From Planctomycetota bacterium (GTDB lineage: Bacteria > Planctomycetota > Planctomycetia > Pirellulales > Pirellulaceae): a DNA stretch of 62,948 nt. Under the pieces are notes generated by a model, which made no database searches, was not told where the DNA came from, and saw nothing but the letters and a program-made list of their open reading frames with translations. A program made the position numbers and the translations under genes. Shown here piece by piece: positions 7,176-15,754 of the stretch (the first letter of the stretch is position 1; every line of letters begins with the position of its first letter). The DNA lies in assembly GCA_026692845.1 (NCBI GenBank), contig JAPLNM010000128.1, positions 1-62,948 on the forward strand, written 5' to 3'.

Positions 7176-10100
7176 ATGACGGCCTACGTCGAACTCCATT
7201 GCAAATCGAACTTCTCCTTTCTCGAAGGTGCTTCGCACGCCCAGGAGCTTGTCAAGCAAGCCCAACTCCTTGGATATGCTGGACTTGCGATCAGTGACCG
7301 CGACACGCTCTCTGGCATCGTCCGCGCCCATACGGCCGCCAAAGATCTATCGCTCCCTTTTATTGTCGGCTGCGAACTCAATCCCATCGATGGTCCTGCT
7401 TTGGTCGTCTGGCCAGCCGATCGCCAAGGCTACGGCGACCTGTGCAAAATCCTGAGCATCGGTCGATTGCGAGCCCCGAAAGGCTCCTGCGAAATCTCTT
7501 GGCACGATGTGGCTACGTATTCCAAACACTGGCTCGCAGGCTTGATCCCCACAGGCCCTAGCGCACGCTCGGCTCGCATTCTCGATTGGAACCCAAACGA
7601 ATCGACCGACCATTCCGCTTCGCCTGACCCGCCCGACAAGCTCGAAAGTCCCTTACAAGTCCCTCCCATCCCGGCGGTCCCATGGTGTCGCGTCGGCCAT
7701 GAGTTCGATCCCAAGGACTTTAGCAACTGGCTTGCTTGGACAGCCCAGTTTGGAGAATTGTTTCAGGATCGTGGGTACTTGATCGGCCATCTGCATTTGG
7801 AAGCCAACGACGCAGCCAAGCTTCAATGGCTCTCGAAGCTCAGCGGTCAAAGCCGGGTCCCTTGGGTCGCCGCAGGTGGCTCGTTGTACCACCAACCCCA
7901 GCGGATGATCCTGCACGATTGCCTCCAAGCCATCGCAACAGGCACGACGATCGATCAAGTCGCTCGGTTCCGACCCTACAACGCCCAGCGAGCCCTGAGG
8001 CCTTTGGACCAAATCGAAAATCTCTACCGCAACGCTCCCGATGCGATCGCCCGAAGTGTCGAAATCGCAGGCCGCATCGATTTTCAACTCGATTGCCTAC
8101 GTTACGAATATCCGACCGAATGGTCACCCGATGGCATACGTCCGATCGACTACCTGAAGAAACTCACTTGGGAGGGTGCTCAAGCTCGTTACCCCAAAGG
8201 AGTACCGATGCGGGTCGTCGAGATGCTCCGACATGAAATCAAACTCATCGAGGACCTGCGTTACGAAGCTTATTTTTTGACCGTCTGGGATTTGGTCCGA
8301 TTCGCGCGTTCCCGAGATATCCTATGCCAAGGTCGCGGGTCGGCGGCCAACTCGGCCGTCTGCTTTTGCTTGGGGGTCACCAGCGTCGATCCGAGCCGCT
8401 ACGATCTGCTCTTCGAGAGATTTATCAGCCGCGAGCGGAACGAGGCTCCCGATATCGATATCGACTTTGAACACCAACGACGCGAGGAGGTCATCCAGTA
8501 CGTCTATGAAAAGTACGGTCGGCATCGAGCGGGAATGACCGCTGCGGTGACGACGTATCGCATTCGATCCGCGACGCGCGAATGCGCCAAAGCCTTGGGC
8601 TTTACCAACGATCGTATCGATAGCTTATCGAAGATCATCGATGGTCGCTCGGGGATCGAAAACCTAGCGACGCGCTGCGAGCAGGTCGGGATCGATCCGG
8701 CCTCGGACCTCGGCAAGCGGTTCCTCTATTTGGTCGAATCGATCCTGGGCTTCCCGCGTCATCTGTCCCAACACACCGGTGGCATGGTCATGACGCAAGG
8801 AAATTTATGCGAATTGTGTCCGATCGAAAACGCCTCGATGAGCGGCAGGACCATCATCCAGTGGGATAAAGACGATTTGGATGAACTCGGAATTCTCAAA
8901 GTCGATTGCTTAGCCCTAGGAATGCTCTCAGCGATCCACCGGAGCTTCGATCTGATCGAACAGCACCACAAACGCGCGTTAACCCTAGCGACGATCCCTG
9001 CTGAAGACCCGAGCGTCTACGACATGATCTGCAAAGCCGATACCCTTGGGGTCTTTCAGATCGAAAGCCGAGCCCAGATGAGCATGCTCCCTAGGCTCCG
9101 ACCTCGCTGCTTTTATGATCTGGTCATCGAGGTCGCCATCGTTCGACCGGGCCCGATCCAGGGAAATATGGTCCACCCTTATTTGACCGCCCGGCAAACC
9201 GGCAAACAGCCCCCCTATCCGAACGAGCAGATCGCTCAGGTCCTTCGCAAAACCATGGGCGTTCCGATCTTCCAAGAACAAGCCATGCGGCTTGCGGTCG
9301 TCGCGGCAGGTTTCACCCCCGGTGAGGCCGACCAACTTCGCCGCGCCATGGCCGCCTGGCGACGCCCTGGAGTGATCGATCAATTCCGAAGGAAGCTCCT
9401 CGAAGGGATGCGTGCCAATGGACTCGAAGAACGGTTTGCCGAAACGGTATTCAACCAAATCCGTGGGTTCGGAGAATATGGGTTTCCCGAATCGCATGCG
9501 GCCAGCTTTGCGCTCCTAGTGTACGCGTCGTGCTGGATCAAGCACCATTATCCAGAGGTCTTTTGCTGCGCGATGCTCAACAGCCAGCCGCTTGGGTTCT
9601 ACACCCCAGCCCAGCTCATCACCGATGCCCAAGCCCACGGCGTTTCAATCGCTCCGGTCGATCTGAACACCAGCGACTTCGAATGCACCCTGGAACCCCA
9701 TGCAAGCGGCTATCGTGTCCGCTTAGGTCTGTGCATGATTCGAGGTTTGCACCAAAGCGATGGGCTAGCGATCGCCGCCCAACGCCGAGCCCAAGGGGTC
9801 TTCAGGGACCAAAGCCAACTTGTTCAACGCTGTCGATTGGGGCAAGCGGTCTTGGCCATTCTTGCCGACAGCGGCGCGATGGCCTCGCTCTCGGGAAACC
9901 GCCGCGCCGCGTACTGGCAAGCCTTGGGCCAAGACCGATCGTATACCTCGTTGCCACTGCTCGAAGCAGCCGGTGTGGATGTCGACGACCCGATTCCAGA
10001 GGCGCTTATGCCAATGGATCCAGCCGAGGAGGTCGCCGCAGACTACGCCACGACCGGTCTGTCCCTGCGGGGGCACCCCATGCAATTCCACCGCGAGAAA

Positions 10101-10436
10101 CTCCGAGCCCATCGTGTTCGATCCGCTGCGGAACTCTCGAATATCAGCCACGGGCAACTGGTTCGCGTCGCCGGCTTGATCGTCCTGAGGCAACGACCAG
10201 GGACGGCCAAAGGGATCACGTTTGTGACCATGGAGGATGAGACCGGCAGCATCAACTTGGTCGTCCGCCCAAAGACCTGGGAGTCGCATTACTTGATCTG
10301 CAAACAGTCCAATGCGTGGCTAGTCCACGGCACGCTCGAGAACCGTCAGGGAGTCGTCCACGTCGTAGCAAGCCTAATCGAAGACCTGAGCAAATCGATC
10401 GGTCCCCTGGAGATCCCTTCGCGAGACTTTCGATAA
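7176..10436 (+). CDS. dnaE2: error-prone DNA polymerase DnaE2
   Basis: 1086 residues, a C-family polymerase alpha subunit of the translesion type used in SOS mutagenesis. The PHP domain begins ELHCKSNFSFLEGAS at residue 6. The catalytic aspartates are visible as APDIDIDFE (Asp426, Asp428) and LKVDCLALGML (Asp577). A helix-hairpin-helix region and a C-terminal OB fold (LVRVAGLIVLRQRPGTAKG, about 990 onwards) follow. The length and the altered PHP residues fit DnaE2 better than DnaE1. The usual partner genes imuA and imuB are not adjacent. Start ATG at 7176 has AGG just upstream. It is convergent with the next gene. Confidence 0.94.
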   Translation: MTAYVELHCKSNFSFLEGASHAQELVKQAQLLGYAGLAISDRDTLSGIVRAHTAAKDLSLPFIVGCELNPIDGPALVVWPADRQGYGDLCKILSIGRLRAPKGSCEISWHDVATYSKHWLAGLIPTGPSARSARILDWNPNESTDHSASPDPPDKLESPLQVPPIPAVPWCRVGHEFDPKDFSNWLAWTAQFGELFQDRGYLIGHLHLEANDAAKLQWLSKLSGQSRVPWVAAGGSLYHQPQRMILHDCLQAIATGTTIDQVARFRPYNAQRALRPLDQIENLYRNAPDAIARSVEIAGRIDFQLDCLRYEYPTEWSPDGIRPIDYLKKLTWEGAQARYPKGVPMRVVEMLRHEIKLIEDLRYEAYFLTVWDLVRFARSRDILCQGRGSAANSAVCFCLGVTSVDPSRYDLLFERFISRERNEAPDIDIDFEHQRREEVIQYVYEKYGRHRAGMTAAVTTYRIRSATRECAKALGFTNDRIDSLSKIIDGRSGIENLATRCEQVGIDPASDLGKRFLYLVESILGFPRHLSQHTGGMVMTQGNLCELCPIENASMSGRTIIQWDKDDLDELGILKVDCLALGMLSAIHRSFDLIEQHHKRALTLATIPAEDPSVYDMICKADTLGVFQIESRAQMSMLPRLRPRCFYDLVIEVAIVRPGPIQGNMVHPYLTARQTGKQPPYPNEQIAQVLRKTMGVPIFQEQAMRLAVVAAGFTPGEADQLRRAMAAWRRPGVIDQFRRKLLEGMRANGLEERFAETVFNQIRGFGEYGFPESHAASFALLVYASCWIKHHYPEVFCCAMLNSQPLGFYTPAQLITDAQAHGVSIAPVDLNTSDFECTLEPHASGYRVRLGLCMIRGLHQSDGLAIAAQRRAQGVFRDQSQLVQRCRLGQAVLAILADSGAMASLSGNRRAAYWQALGQDRSYTSLPLLEAAGVDVDDPIPEALMPMDPAEEVAADYATTGLSLRGHPMQFHREKLRAHRVRSAAELSNISHGQLVRVAGLIVLRQRPGTAKGITFVTMEDETGSINLVVRPKTWESHYLICKQSNAWLVHGTLENRQGVVHVVASLIEDLSKSIGPLEIPSRDFR

Positions 10437-10461
10437 CAACCAAGTGCTTGCTCTCGAGCGG

Positions 10462-10499
10462 ATCTTGAGCGACCCGGTTTGCATCTTGAGAGACCCGGT
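10462..10499. repeat. direct repeat between convergent genes
   Basis: ATCTTGAGCGACCCGGT (10462-10478) and ATCTTGAGAGACCCGGT (10483-10499), 21-bp period, one mismatch, in the gap between the two convergent genes. Function unknown. Confidence 0.6.
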
Positions 10500-10508
10500 G
10501 TGGATCCA

Positions 10509-12395
10509 TCAGGGCCTTATCTGGCCATTTGCATCGCTTTGAAGCAACCTCTCGATGAGTTTTGTCACCATCTTTCTACGGTCCCAATCTCGCATAAACT
10601 CGATAGCCAGTGTTTCGACCCTACTGTCGTCGAGACTATCGCCCGCATCGCCCGCGCGATGCGTCTTGCTCGAATGCCGCAACATCGTTTTCCAAACGCG
10701 TCGGATCTCGCTGCGTGCAACCGATTCGGGCTCAAGCCTCTGGCCAGCCTCAATGCGCCATCGATTGGCTTGGGTCTGAACCACCTTGGTGGGGCTTATT
10801 TCTAGGTTCCGATCGGCTAGATCCACCAACGTGTTCGGGAATCGGTCGTGCTGGACCAAGAAAATGGGCGCAACGGGGGTGCCCAGGACCGGGAGCATCG
10901 ATTGGCTCTCGCGGACTGCCGCGAGGTTCGATGCGTAGTGGTCACGACTCTCGCGCTGGTAGCGCCACTGCGGATCGATACGCATGGCATAGTGTTCGAT
11001 CCATTGGGTCTGTACCTGTTGGTCTATATCGTTCCAGTCGTCGATCCACAGCGCATCGGCGAGCCCTTGGATCTCCGGTATACTCAGAGACTCGCGATAG
11101 AGCATGGCCTGCTCGAGTCTCCATCCGGCAGGTCCGCTGGTCCCAATTCGCCAAGGACTCGATTCCTTGGAAACGATCTCTTTATAGCATCCCGAGGATA
11201 CCTCATCCGGTTTGGTGCTGATCCGTACGCCATCGACCACAACGCGAATCGAATCGGATCGTCCCAGACCATCGTTAGAAATCGCTAGGTGGAGGGTTTG
11301 ATCTGCGGGCAAGGCCTCTTGGGTACGAACCACCTGGCAAGATATCCTCGCGTCGTGGATCAGCCGCACGACGAGTCGACCTTCGGAAAGTTCCATTCGA
11401 AACGACCGCAGGGCGCGGTCTGGATCCCCCCACTTCGATTGAGCCGTTTGAGATTGCTCGAAGATGCACACCGATTCGGGTTGCTCGATGAGTTCCCTTG
11501 GAAAGCTTCCCACAAGCACGAGCGTCCAGGGGCGAACTGCGCGAAGCTTTGAGGCATTCGAAACGATCAGAGCCTCTCGGGGAGCGAAATCGACGGGCGT
11601 CTTTTTTAAGGCGAGCTCCGAGGAGCGTGCGGCGGGTTCGGTAGGTTCGGAGGGTTCTTGTACGGTTGGATCGGGCCAGGTCCAAACGCGTTCCTGTTCG
11701 GCGACAGTTGGCCAAGAGCGCAGGGACTGCCAAAAGTCTCGTACGGGATTAGCCCCCTTTGGCGTCTGCAATTTTTGCGTCTGCTCGACGAGCCTTTGCC
11801 AGTCCTTATGCTCCGAGCGTTCGATCGACTCAAGGGCCGTTCGAAACTGCCTTACCAAATTCGATTCGATCGGTGTCGGGAACTCGGCGATTTGGTAGTC
11901 AGACCATTGACCGGCTAGGTACCAGGCGTGCGTCGCGAGCAGTGAGGATGGCTCGGTTGTGCCTACGAGTTGACTGCGAACAAACTGATCGTAGGGGGTA
12001 TTGTCTTTGAACCGATCGATTAGCCATCGGCGAAAGCTGGGGGTATCCCAGCCGGACGCCTCGAGCCGATCCGACACGGTTGCGAAGTGATCGAGCATCC
12101 AAGCATCGGCTTGGGCTTGGGCAAAGGCATCGGATGCCAACAGATCTTTGAGGAATTTGTTGAAAACCTCGATTCGTTGATCGTCAGGGGTTTGCGCTAA
12201 TGGATGTGCGCGGCTCGCTTGCAGATCGAGTCCCGTCAGCGCGCGATGGGTTCGCTCCAGTGAAACGATCCAGTCTTGCGCATCGCTTTGATTCGGCAGA
12301 AGCGAGAGTACCAGCCCAAGGACCACTATCCAAAAAGAAAACCAGGCCGGCTTGGAAGCGGTCTGGTTTTCGAGTTTTTGGATCGATTGGTTCAC
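10509..12395 (-). CDS. exported DUF1549/DUF1553-like protein with LamG-type domain
   Basis: 628 residues with an N-terminal membrane/signal segment (about 18-39). Residues about 60-190 match the DUF1549 pattern of planctomycete surface proteins (FRRWLIDRFKDNTPYDQFVRSQL). The middle (about 300-440) looks like a LamG/concanavalin-type beta sandwich (VDGVRI, RIGTSG, LEQAMLYRESLSIPEIQ). The C-terminus resembles the tail of DUF1553 (RIEAGQRLEPESVARSEIRRVWKTML, FMRDWDRRKMVTKLIERLL). No CXXCH haem motif is present, unlike full-length family members of about 1000 residues. The start is GTG at 12395 with no clear ribosome site. It lies 30 bp after the aldehyde dehydrogenase gene on the same strand. 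Function unknown. Confidence 0.7.
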   Translation of the reverse strand: MNQSIQKLENQTASKPAWFSFWIVVLGLVLSLLPNQSDAQDWIVSLERTHRALTGLDLQASRAHPLAQTPDDQRIEVFNKFLKDLLASDAFAQAQADAWMLDHFATVSDRLEASGWDTPSFRRWLIDRFKDNTPYDQFVRSQLVGTTEPSSLLATHAWYLAGQWSDYQIAEFPTPIESNLVRQFRTALESIERSEHKDWQRLVEQTQKLQTPKGANPVRDFWQSLRSWPTVAEQERVWTWPDPTVQEPSEPTEPAARSSELALKKTPVDFAPREALIVSNASKLRAVRPWTLVLVGSFPRELIEQPESVCIFEQSQTAQSKWGDPDRALRSFRMELSEGRLVVRLIHDARISCQVVRTQEALPADQTLHLAISNDGLGRSDSIRVVVDGVRISTKPDEVSSGCYKEIVSKESSPWRIGTSGPAGWRLEQAMLYRESLSIPEIQGLADALWIDDWNDIDQQVQTQWIEHYAMRIDPQWRYQRESRDHYASNLAAVRESQSMLPVLGTPVAPIFLVQHDRFPNTLVDLADRNLEISPTKVVQTQANRWRIEAGQRLEPESVARSEIRRVWKTMLRHSSKTHRAGDAGDSLDDSRVETLAIEFMRDWDRRKMVTKLIERLLQSDANGQIRP

Positions 12396-12425
12396 TAGCT
12401 TACTTAGGTTGAGCCAGAGGGTGGT

Positions 12426-13922
12426 TTAGTGTTCGAGGCTGACCGTGACGGTCTTCGACTCGGTGTACGCCTTGAGACCTTCTTCGCCCAATTCGCGACC
12501 TTGGCCACTCATCTTGAAACCGCCAAAAGGGGCAGCAGCATCGAAGACATCGTAGCAGTTGACCCAGACGGTTCCGGCTCGCACCCGCTTGGCGAATTCG
12601 TGAGCGCGTCCGACGTTTTTGGTCCAGATGGCTGCGGCCAGTCCGTAGAAGGTGTTGTTGGCGCGTTGGATCAGTTCTTCCCAGTCGTCGAAGGTCAGGA
12701 TCGACATGACCGGGCCAAAGATCTCTTCTCTGGCGATCGACATCGAATCGGTAACACCGTCGAAGACCGTGGGTTGAACAAAGTAGCCTTTGTCGCCGAA
12801 TCGAGCGCCACCGGCGATGCAATTGGCCCCCTCGGCGCTTCCCTTTTCGATATAGCTCATGATCTTGTCGAATTGAGCTTGGTCGACCTGTGGGCCTTGT
12901 TCGGTTGCCGTCGAGAGAGGATTTCCAACCCTTCGGGCTTTGGCAAGTGCTTGGACTTTGGCCACGAATTCGCCGTGGACACGTTTGTCGACAAACACGC
13001 GGCTACCGGCACAGCAGCATTGGCCTTGGTTGAGGAACAGCCCGACGTAGGCGCCTTGGGCGGCTCGATCCAGATCGGCATCGGCCATGACAACGTTGGG
13101 GCTTTTGCCGCCGAGTTCGAAGGTCAAACGTTTGAGGGTCTCGGACGCATCGCGCATGATGATTTGCGCGGTGCGGTGTTCGCCGGTGAAGGCGATCTTG
13201 TCGACCCCTGGGTGACGCACCAGCGAGGCACCCGCGGTGGGTCCGAATCCGGGGACGACGTTGATGACGCCGTCGGGGATACCGGCCTCTTTGGCCAGTT
13301 GGGCCAATCGCAAGCACGAAAGGGGAGTTTGTTCGGCGGGTTTCATAACGATGGTGCAACCGGCGGCAAGTGCCGGTCCCCACTTCCAAGCCACCATCAA
13401 CATCGGAAAGTTCCAGGGAATGATTTGGCCGGCAACGCCGACGGCTTCGCGTCGTGTGTAGGTCAGGTAGTTGCCTCGGATCGGGATCGTCGAGCCGTGG
13501 ATTTTATCGGCATAGCCTGCGTAGTAGCGAAGGCAATCGAGGACCAGCACCAAGTCTCCGTAGCGAGCCTCATTGAACGGCTTGCCATTGTCGAGACTTT
13601 CGAGTGCCGCCAATTCGTCGATTTGTTCTTCGATCAGATCGGCCAATCGATACATGAGCTTGCCTCGGTCCCGAGCGTCCATACGGGACCAGGAGCCTTG
13701 ATCGAAGGCTTTACGGGCGGCTTTCACGGCAAGATCGACGTCCTCTTTGTCCCCCTCAGCGACCTGGCAAATCACCTCTTCGGTCGCCGGATTGAGTGTG
13801 GCAAAGGTTTTGCCTGAGACGCTCGGACGCCATTTGCCGTCGATGAAGCACTCGGTGTGCCTAATTTTAGGGGTGGCAATGGTCTTTGACGCAATGGTGT
13901 TTTCTGCGTTTGCGATGGCCAT
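12426..13922 (-). CDS. NAD(P)+-dependent aldehyde dehydrogenase
   Basis: 498 residues, the classical ALDH superfamily fold oxidising aldehydes to acids. Visible are IIPWNFPM, the cofactor-site KPAEQTP, the general-base motif FELGGKSP and the thiol motif [10 protein letters not shown], with the central Cys303 as probable nucleophile. The normally conserved FTGS loop reads FTGEHRTAQ, a change near the cofactor phosphate. It is closest in pattern to ALDH1/2-type or betaine/phenylacetaldehyde enzymes; the substrate is not resolved. It is not of the CoA-acylating class, in contrast to the dehydrogenase in the BMC locus. Confidence 0.93.
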   Translation of the reverse strand: MAIANAENTIASKTIATPKIRHTECFIDGKWRPSVSGKTFATLNPATEEVICQVAEGDKEDVDLAVKAARKAFDQGSWSRMDARDRGKLMYRLADLIEEQIDELAALESLDNGKPFNEARYGDLVLVLDCLRYYAGYADKIHGSTIPIRGNYLTYTRREAVGVAGQIIPWNFPMLMVAWKWGPALAAGCTIVMKPAEQTPLSCLRLAQLAKEAGIPDGVINVVPGFGPTAGASLVRHPGVDKIAFTGEHRTAQIIMRDASETLKRLTFELGGKSPNVVMADADLDRAAQGAYVGLFLNQGQCCCAGSRVFVDKRVHGEFVAKVQALAKARRVGNPLSTATEQGPQVDQAQFDKIMSYIEKGSAEGANCIAGGARFGDKGYFVQPTVFDGVTDSMSIAREEIFGPVMSILTFDDWEELIQRANNTFYGLAAAIWTKNVGRAHEFAKRVRAGTVWVNCYDVFDAAAPFGGFKMSGQGRELGEEGLKAYTESKTVTVSLEH

Positions 13923-14180
13923 AGTTTCTGATTCTCCGTTGGGGAAAGGATCAACTGAGGAACTGTAGATTTGGTCAGAGTGACCATATCCGATCTAAGA
14001 ATATCCGTTTGCAAGGCGTGATGCCAGTGCCGGAAAAATCGGTATCCAAGGCACAAAACCTTAAAAACGCGGAATCCTTTGGGGTTAAAAAAACCTGTCT
14101 CGCTACAATAGGGGTCAGAATCAAGAACCCGCACCGCAGATTCGAGGACCCGCACCTCTGTTCGGACTTTGAGATCCCCC

Positions 14181-14957
14181 ATGCAATTCGCTACAAAACA
14201 ACTTTCCAGATTTCGCATTTCGACTGCCATGACAACAAAGGCATCGAGAATCACGCGGTTTTGGTTAGGTCTTCTTGCTGGAATTTTGGGACTTTGGCCA
14301 AGCGCCCAGGCCCAAATCGTCCAGATCCCGAGCATGGGAACCTTCAACATTTCCAACTCGGCCTACGTCCCCGATGCTGGGGAGGCGTTCCTTGGAGGCA
14401 ATCGCACCGCTGTAGGTAGTTCTGCTGGAGGACGTTCTGTGCCTCGATCCGCTGGACAAGCCACCGGCAGTGCCGGGGCATCGGTTTCCACGACGGTGAT
14501 CGATTTGGACGAACTCGACCGGATGATCCGTTCGCAGGCCTCGAAGGTACCTCGAGAGCCCGATCTCAAGCAGCATGATCCGACGGGTTATTCGAGGCTT
14601 CCGGCCAAGAGTCGAGGTCGCGCCGCTCCAGCCGGTTACGATTACCTAGCCGCTCTCAGCGGCGATTCCCCAGATCAACCCCACGTGTCCGGCCATGGCA
14701 GCATGCTTCACGAGACGGACAACGAGGCGACCAAGTACTATCTGAACCTTGCCAATTTGGCTCGGCAACGAGGGCATTGGGCTTCGGTGGAAACCTATTA
14801 CCGTCTGGCTTGGAGGAGCCTGCCCCAGTCGCGTCGAGACCTTGCCCTGCGGTCGCTTGAAAAATCCAGAGCCGAGGCATCCAAAGAACGGATCATGTAC
14901 AAGGGTCAGGCTCCCAGCAGCCAAGCTCCCAGCAAGAACACCGCACGTGCAAGATGA
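14181..14957 (+). CDS. exported protein of unknown function with TPR-like C-terminus
   Basis: 258 residues from the ATG at 14181; an ATG at 14229 would give a more typical signal peptide (MTTKASRITRFWLGLLAGIL...AQAQ). The mature part begins with a Gly/Ser-rich region, then a helical segment with YYLNLANLARQRGHWASVETYYRLAWRSLP that looks like one or two tetratricopeptide repeats. The tail is Ser/Ala/Lys-rich. The stop overlaps the panB start as ATGA, so translation is probably coupled, although no functional link to pantothenate synthesis is evident. Confidence 0.65.
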   Translation: MQFATKQLSRFRISTAMTTKASRITRFWLGLLAGILGLWPSAQAQIVQIPSMGTFNISNSAYVPDAGEAFLGGNRTAVGSSAGGRSVPRSAGQATGSAGASVSTTVIDLDELDRMIRSQASKVPREPDLKQHDPTGYSRLPAKSRGRAAPAGYDYLAALSGDSPDQPHVSGHGSMLHETDNEATKYYLNLANLARQRGHWASVETYYRLAWRSLPQSRRDLALRSLEKSRAEASKERIMYKGQAPSSQAPSKNTARAR

Positions 14958-15748
14958 ACGCTCCATCGCCAATCACCGTTCGAACCCTTCAAGCGATGAA
15001 AAAACGTGGTGAAAAGATCACCATGCTGACCGCTTACGATCATCCCACGTCGATGATGCTCGATCAAGCTGGAGTGCATTGCTTGCTCGTCGGGGATTCC
15101 CTGGGAATGGTCGTCCAAGGCCATGCGACAACGATACCCGTGACGTTGGACCAGATGATCTACCACGGAGCGATGGTCGTGCGTGGAGCCCGACAAGCCA
15201 TGGTGGTCGTCGATCTACCTTTTCCCGTCGGTCAAGTCAGCGTCACCCATACGGTTGAATCGGCCGCAAGGATCATGAAAGAGACGCAGTGCCAAGCCGT
15301 CAAAATGGAGGGTGGGCATCAGCAGGCCGACTCGATCGCCGCGTTGGTCGACGCCGGGATTCCCACCATCGCACACATCGGACTTCGTCCTCAGAGTGTC
15401 CATGCGCTAGGTGGATACCGAGTCCAAAAGGATTCCGAGCGATTGATCAAAGACGCGACGGCTGCCGAACAAGCCGGCGCGTTTTGCGTTTTGATGGAGT
15501 GTGTCCCGGCCGAGCTTGCCAAAGAAGTCACGTCGAAACTGCACGTTCCAACCATCGGGATCGGGGCCGGGCCACATTGCGATGGCCAAGTGCTCGTGAC
15601 CCACGACATGCTCGGTTGGAATACCGGGCATGTTCCGAAGTTTGTTCGGCCATTTCGCAATCTTCGGACCCAGGCACTCGACGCGGTGAGAGAATACTGC
15701 AAAGAGGTCCAAGCCGGTTCATTTCCTGGTCCCGCAGAGTCGTTTTAG
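14954..15748 (+). CDS. panB: 3-methyl-2-oxobutanoate hydroxymethyltransferase
   Basis: 264 residues, the first committed enzyme of pantothenate synthesis, transferring a hydroxymethyl group from methylene-tetrahydrofolate to alpha-ketoisovalerate. Family motifs are clear: KITMLTAYDHPTSMMLDQAG near the start, the metal-binding VGDSLGMV, KMEGG, and IGIGAGPHCDGQVLV(T)HDMLG. Length is normal. It begins inside the preceding stop codon and its end is 6 bp from the radical SAM gene, so the three genes form one transcription unit. Confidence 0.97.
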   Translation: MNAPSPITVRTLQAMKKRGEKITMLTAYDHPTSMMLDQAGVHCLLVGDSLGMVVQGHATTIPVTLDQMIYHGAMVVRGARQAMVVVDLPFPVGQVSVTHTVESAARIMKETQCQAVKMEGGHQQADSIAALVDAGIPTIAHIGLRPQSVHALGGYRVQKDSERLIKDATAAEQAGAFCVLMECVPAELAKEVTSKLHVPTIGIGAGPHCDGQVLVTHDMLGWNTGHVPKFVRPFRNLRTQALDAVREYCKEVQAGSFPGPAESF

Positions 15749-15754
15749 GAAGCT

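Noticed and set aside
12429-13817. 462-codon plus-strand frame opposite the aldehyde dehydrogenase
   Set aside because: It is the antisense shadow of a clear dehydrogenase gene, with Asp/Gly-rich composition and no family match.
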